Of a stretch of DNA of 64,000 bases, positions 62,111 to 64,000 are shown in pieces. The stretch is from Bacillus solitudinis. Lineage in GTDB: Bacteria > Bacillota > Bacilli > Bacillales > Bacillaceae_D. Position 1 is the first letter of the stretch, and each line of letters starts with the position of its first letter. The stretch covers positions 2,221,486 through 2,285,485 of the forward strand of contig NZ_KZ454943.1 of NCBI RefSeq assembly GCF_002797395.1, given 5' to 3'. A program made the translations under genes and the position numbers. Under the pieces are notes generated by a model. The model was not told the DNA's origin, searched no databases, and saw only the letters and a program-made list of their open reading frames with translations.

Positions 62111-62962
62111 ATGAGTAAAATAACACAATTTCCAGATGCGCCTTTAAATGAGCAAGAATTTAACCAATTAGATGAAACGGTTATTGAGATGGCCCGTTCT
62201 CAATTAGTGGGGCGTCATTTTATTTCTTTACACGGGCCACTTGGACGTGGTGTTCAAAGTATTCATACGGATATATATTTGGAAGACGGACAGGCAACAA
62301 TTGATTTTAAAGGTACGAATGAAGATGTAGATAGTGCAACGAAGCGAGTAAGTTACACTCTCCCAATGATTTATAAAGACTTTGTATTGTATTGGCGGGA
62401 TGTAGAACAAGCAAAGACACTGAATATTCCTATAGACTTTTCCGGTGCAGCAAATGCGGCGAGACAGGTTGCATATTTAGAAGATGAAATGATATTCCAT
62501 GGTTCTAATGAATTTGATATACCGGGACTTATGAATGTTAAAGGACGATTAACACATTTAATGGAAAACTGGTACGAATCAGGTCACGCGTTCAGAGATG
62601 TCGTTGAAGCTAGAAATAAACTTATGCAGATGGGTCATAATGGGCCGTATGCACTCATCGTCTCCCCTGAACTTTATGCGTTATTACACCGTGTCCATAA
62701 AGAAACAAACGTATTAGAAATTGATCACGTGCGAGAATTAATAACAGGAGGGGTGTTCCAAACTCCTGTGCTAAAAGGGAAAAAAGGTGTAATTGTCAAT
62801 ACAGGACAGCATAATTTAGATTTAGCTGTTTCAGAAGATTTTGATACTGCTTATCTAGGAGAAGAAGGAATGAATCATCCATTTCGGGTTTATGAAACAT
62901 TAGCTTTACGTATTAAACGACCTTCTGCGATTTGTACGTTAGAAAGTCAGGAAAAAGAATAA
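62111..62962 (+). CDS. enc: Encapsulin shell protein (family 1, HK97 fold)
   Basis: 283 residues, the size of the large IMEF-type shells. Hallmarks: FPDAPLNEQEFNQLDETVIE (N-terminal helix that binds cargo peptide), ARSQLVGRHFISLHGPLGRG, FVLYWRDVEQAK, the insertion of the E-loop type region and LALRIKRPSAICTLE at the end. It self-assembles into a nanocompartment that takes up IMEF through its targeting tail. GGAGAG precedes the ATG. It is not accompanied by any phage gene, so it is not a prophage capsid. A probable IS fragment begins 15 bases after its stop codon. Confidence 0.95.
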   Translation: MSKITQFPDAPLNEQEFNQLDETVIEMARSQLVGRHFISLHGPLGRGVQSIHTDIYLEDGQATIDFKGTNEDVDSATKRVSYTLPMIYKDFVLYWRDVEQAKTLNIPIDFSGAANAARQVAYLEDEMIFHGSNEFDIPGLMNVKGRLTHLMENWYESGHAFRDVVEARNKLMQMGHNGPYALIVSPELYALLHRVHKETNVLEIDHVRELITGGVFQTPVLKGKKGVIVNTGQHNLDLAVSEDFDTAYLGEEGMNHPFRVYETLALRIKRPSAICTLESQEKE

Positions 62963-62976
62963 CGTAAAAAAGAGCA

Positions 62977-63374
62977 TGTTGGTACCGACCCCCAAAAGTT
63001 AGAGCAGAAAACTAACTTTTGGGGGTGTTTTTATGGCCAAATATAGTGAGGAATTTAAGATAAAGCTTGTTACTGAGTATTTACATGGAAATCTTGGATA
63101 TAAATTATTGGCGAAGAAATACAATATACCCTCTCAAACACCATTACAAGATTGGGTAAGAGCCTATAAAACCCAAGGGATGGAAGGATTAAAGCAAAGA
63201 AAAGTGAAGGAAGCTTATTCTATTCAATTTAAATTAGATACGATACAATTTATGCTACACACAGGTGCTTCTTATCAGGAAACTGCTGATCAATTTAGAT
63301 TGAACAATCCTTCATTAATTCACCGCTGGATGAAAACATTTAATGAACAAGGAATAGAAGGCCTAAATTATTGA
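62977..63374 (+). mobile_element. Truncated IS3-family element (left end and part of OrfA)
   Basis: The left end TGTTGGTACCGACCCCCAAA is followed by an inverted repeat (ACCCCCAAAAGTTAG at 62988-63002 and CTAACTTTTGGGGGT at 63012-63026). That hairpin, with GTTTTT after it, can terminate the encapsulin transcript. Only part of OrfA follows and no OrfB or right end is seen. Confidence 0.75.
63033..63374 (+). pseudogene. IS3-family transposase OrfA, truncated
   Basis: 113 residues with two HTH repeats of the IS150-type OrfA: MAKYSEEFKIKLVTEYLHGN, LLAKKYNIPSQTPLQDWV, then SIQFKLDTIQFMLHTGASYQ and NNPSLIHRWMKTFNEQGIEG. The full protein is usually about 170 residues with a basic coiled-coil tail; here it stops at LNY. 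It may still be translated but cannot make a transposase. Confidence 0.8.
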
Positions 63375-63775
63375 GTCATCACATGAAAATATTATTTTGG
63401 AAATGAATGATCTTGAATAAGCCTTATTAAACATAGTAGTTATACTTACGTTAGTAATATCTTTTTAAGTAAATGATTTTTCAATATCACTCAAAGAGTA
63501 TATCCATTAAGTGTGTCTTGTGGTAAACAAGGGCGTTAATCCAAGAAGGATTAATGCCTTTTTTGTGAAGTTATTATACTAAGTGGCAGTTTAAATGAAA
63601 AAGGTAGACTATTATTTACGAGCAGATACGGGAATGACATGTATTTAAACTAATCCTTTAATTGGTTACTTTTTTAATTTTACTGGAAGGGCTTTTCTCC
63701 CGATTGAAGACTCCTTGTGGCAGAATAAGGAAATGGTCGTTTCGTTGAAACTAAAAAACAAGAGGAGGAATAACC
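63375..63775. other. Gene-free stretch
   Basis: No coding signal. It contains one terminator-like hairpin at 63529-63566 (GGCGTTAATCC/GGATTAATGCC then TTTTTTG) not obviously attached to a gene, possibly left from a deleted one. An RBS, AGAGGAGGAA, sits at 63760-63769 for the next gene. Confidence 0.5.
63529..63566 (+). terminator. Orphan terminator
   Basis: AGGGCGTTAATCC pairs with GGATTAATGCCTT and is followed by TTTT. The gene it served is not visible. Confidence 0.7.
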
Positions 63776-64000
63776 ATGGCATTATTCAGAAATCCAGCCT
63801 TTGATGAGCTGGAAGACACATTTTTTTTAAAGGGAAAACATACGGGGAAGGAAATTTAAAATTTGTGCTAACGCTATGTGCTATTGAACCTTTTCCAAAG
63901 CGGCTTTTAGATTATGATTGGAATGTTAAGCTTGCAAATGGATTGGAAATCCAAGCTCATATGGGAGAAGGGGTTTTTTCTTCGGATGGCACAAGACTTC
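63776..64000 (+). pseudogene. Unidentified gene frameshifted in a poly-T tract (3' end outside window)
   Basis: ATG at 63776, with AGAGGAGGAA in front, encodes ALFRNPAFDELEDTFFLKGK and stops at about 63860. One T more in the T8 tract (63821-63828) restores a long frame: FFFKGKTYGEGNLKFVLTL, then CAIEPFPKRLLDYDWNVKLA and IQAHMGEGVFSSDGTRL to the window edge. I do not recognise the family. It may be a broken gene, a phase-variable one, or a homopolymer sequencing error. Confidence 0.6.

Noticed and set aside
62111-62962. HK97-fold protein as a prophage major capsid gene
   Set aside because: No terminase, portal, protease or tail genes nearby; the IMEF cargo with a targeting peptide directly upstream makes it an encapsulin.
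1-64000. CRISPR arrays, tRNA or rRNA genes
   Set aside because: No regularly spaced direct repeats and no recognisable tRNA or rRNA sequence was seen on either strand.

Overview
The window is low-GC DNA from a Gram-positive bacterium of the Bacillaceae. Strong purine-rich ribosome binding sites, dense rho-independent terminators, YclNOPQ, LmrAB, HemAT, PssA, YitT and YodB/CatR-type regulators, and a Firmicute-type encapsulin with IMEF cargo all point that way. Repeated SulP anion transporters with UspA partners would suit an alkaliphilic or halotolerant lifestyle, but that is inference. I saw no rRNA, tRNA, CRISPR array or replication origin.

Layout. 0-2 kb: the 3' end of a large glycoside hydrolase and a decayed MFS transporter. 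2.5-7.4 kb: an intact SulP-UspA-UspA set, then a broken copy (pseudo-SulP plus UspA). Both SulP copies are preceded by the same roughly 95-nt leader, which ends in a hairpin with a compensatory base change. 7.5-12.6 kb: a small HTH protein, a small acidic protein, a two-component system, an HtrA protease and a PrsA-like foldase, an envelope quality-control group. 12.7-13.6 kb: a dispersed repeat, a 34-residue membrane protein and scraps of broken genes. 14-24 kb: a sugar module with a ribose-type ABC transporter, a LacI regulator, a FucI/AraA-like isomerase, a split transketolase and an FGGY kinase. 24-27 kb: pseudogenes of a nucleoside hydrolase, a GH3 enzyme and a GH78-like enzyme. 27-34 kb: a DUF421 protein, a dead IS3-family element, pssA, a Bcr/CflA pump, a long SulP-STAS transporter and a ROK regulator. 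34.3-37.8 kb: a nickel/cobalt ECF transporter operon with a His-rich lipoprotein. 38-48 kb: a lactonase, an RND pump, a fourth UspA, a quinone reductase with its HxlR regulator, a GH4 enzyme and lmrAB. 48.3-52.3 kb: a Fur-boxed catecholate siderophore importer (yclNOPQ). 52.5-60.3 kb: an aldo/keto reductase, a Gfo/Idh oxidoreductase, HemAT, a stress SDR, a second HxlR regulator, a YitT protein and MgtE. 60.4-63 kb: a Fur-boxed operon of a Cys-rich DUF2325 protein, an uncharacterised protein, IMEF and encapsulin, cut off by an IS fragment. 63.8 kb: a gene frameshifted in a poly-T tract.

How the genes work together. The sugar module has the topology isomerase, kinase, ketol-transfer. This is the topology of the known D-apiose transketolase pathway, and the surrounding glycosidase genes and remnants suggest plant-wall sugars. 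Iron is handled by two Fur-boxed loci, uptake (yclNOPQ) and an encapsulin iron store. A palindromic repeat family of at least six copies sits after genes throughout the window.

The best candidates for something undescribed are the SulP leader element, the four-gene encapsulin operon with two unstudied partner proteins, and the sugar module.
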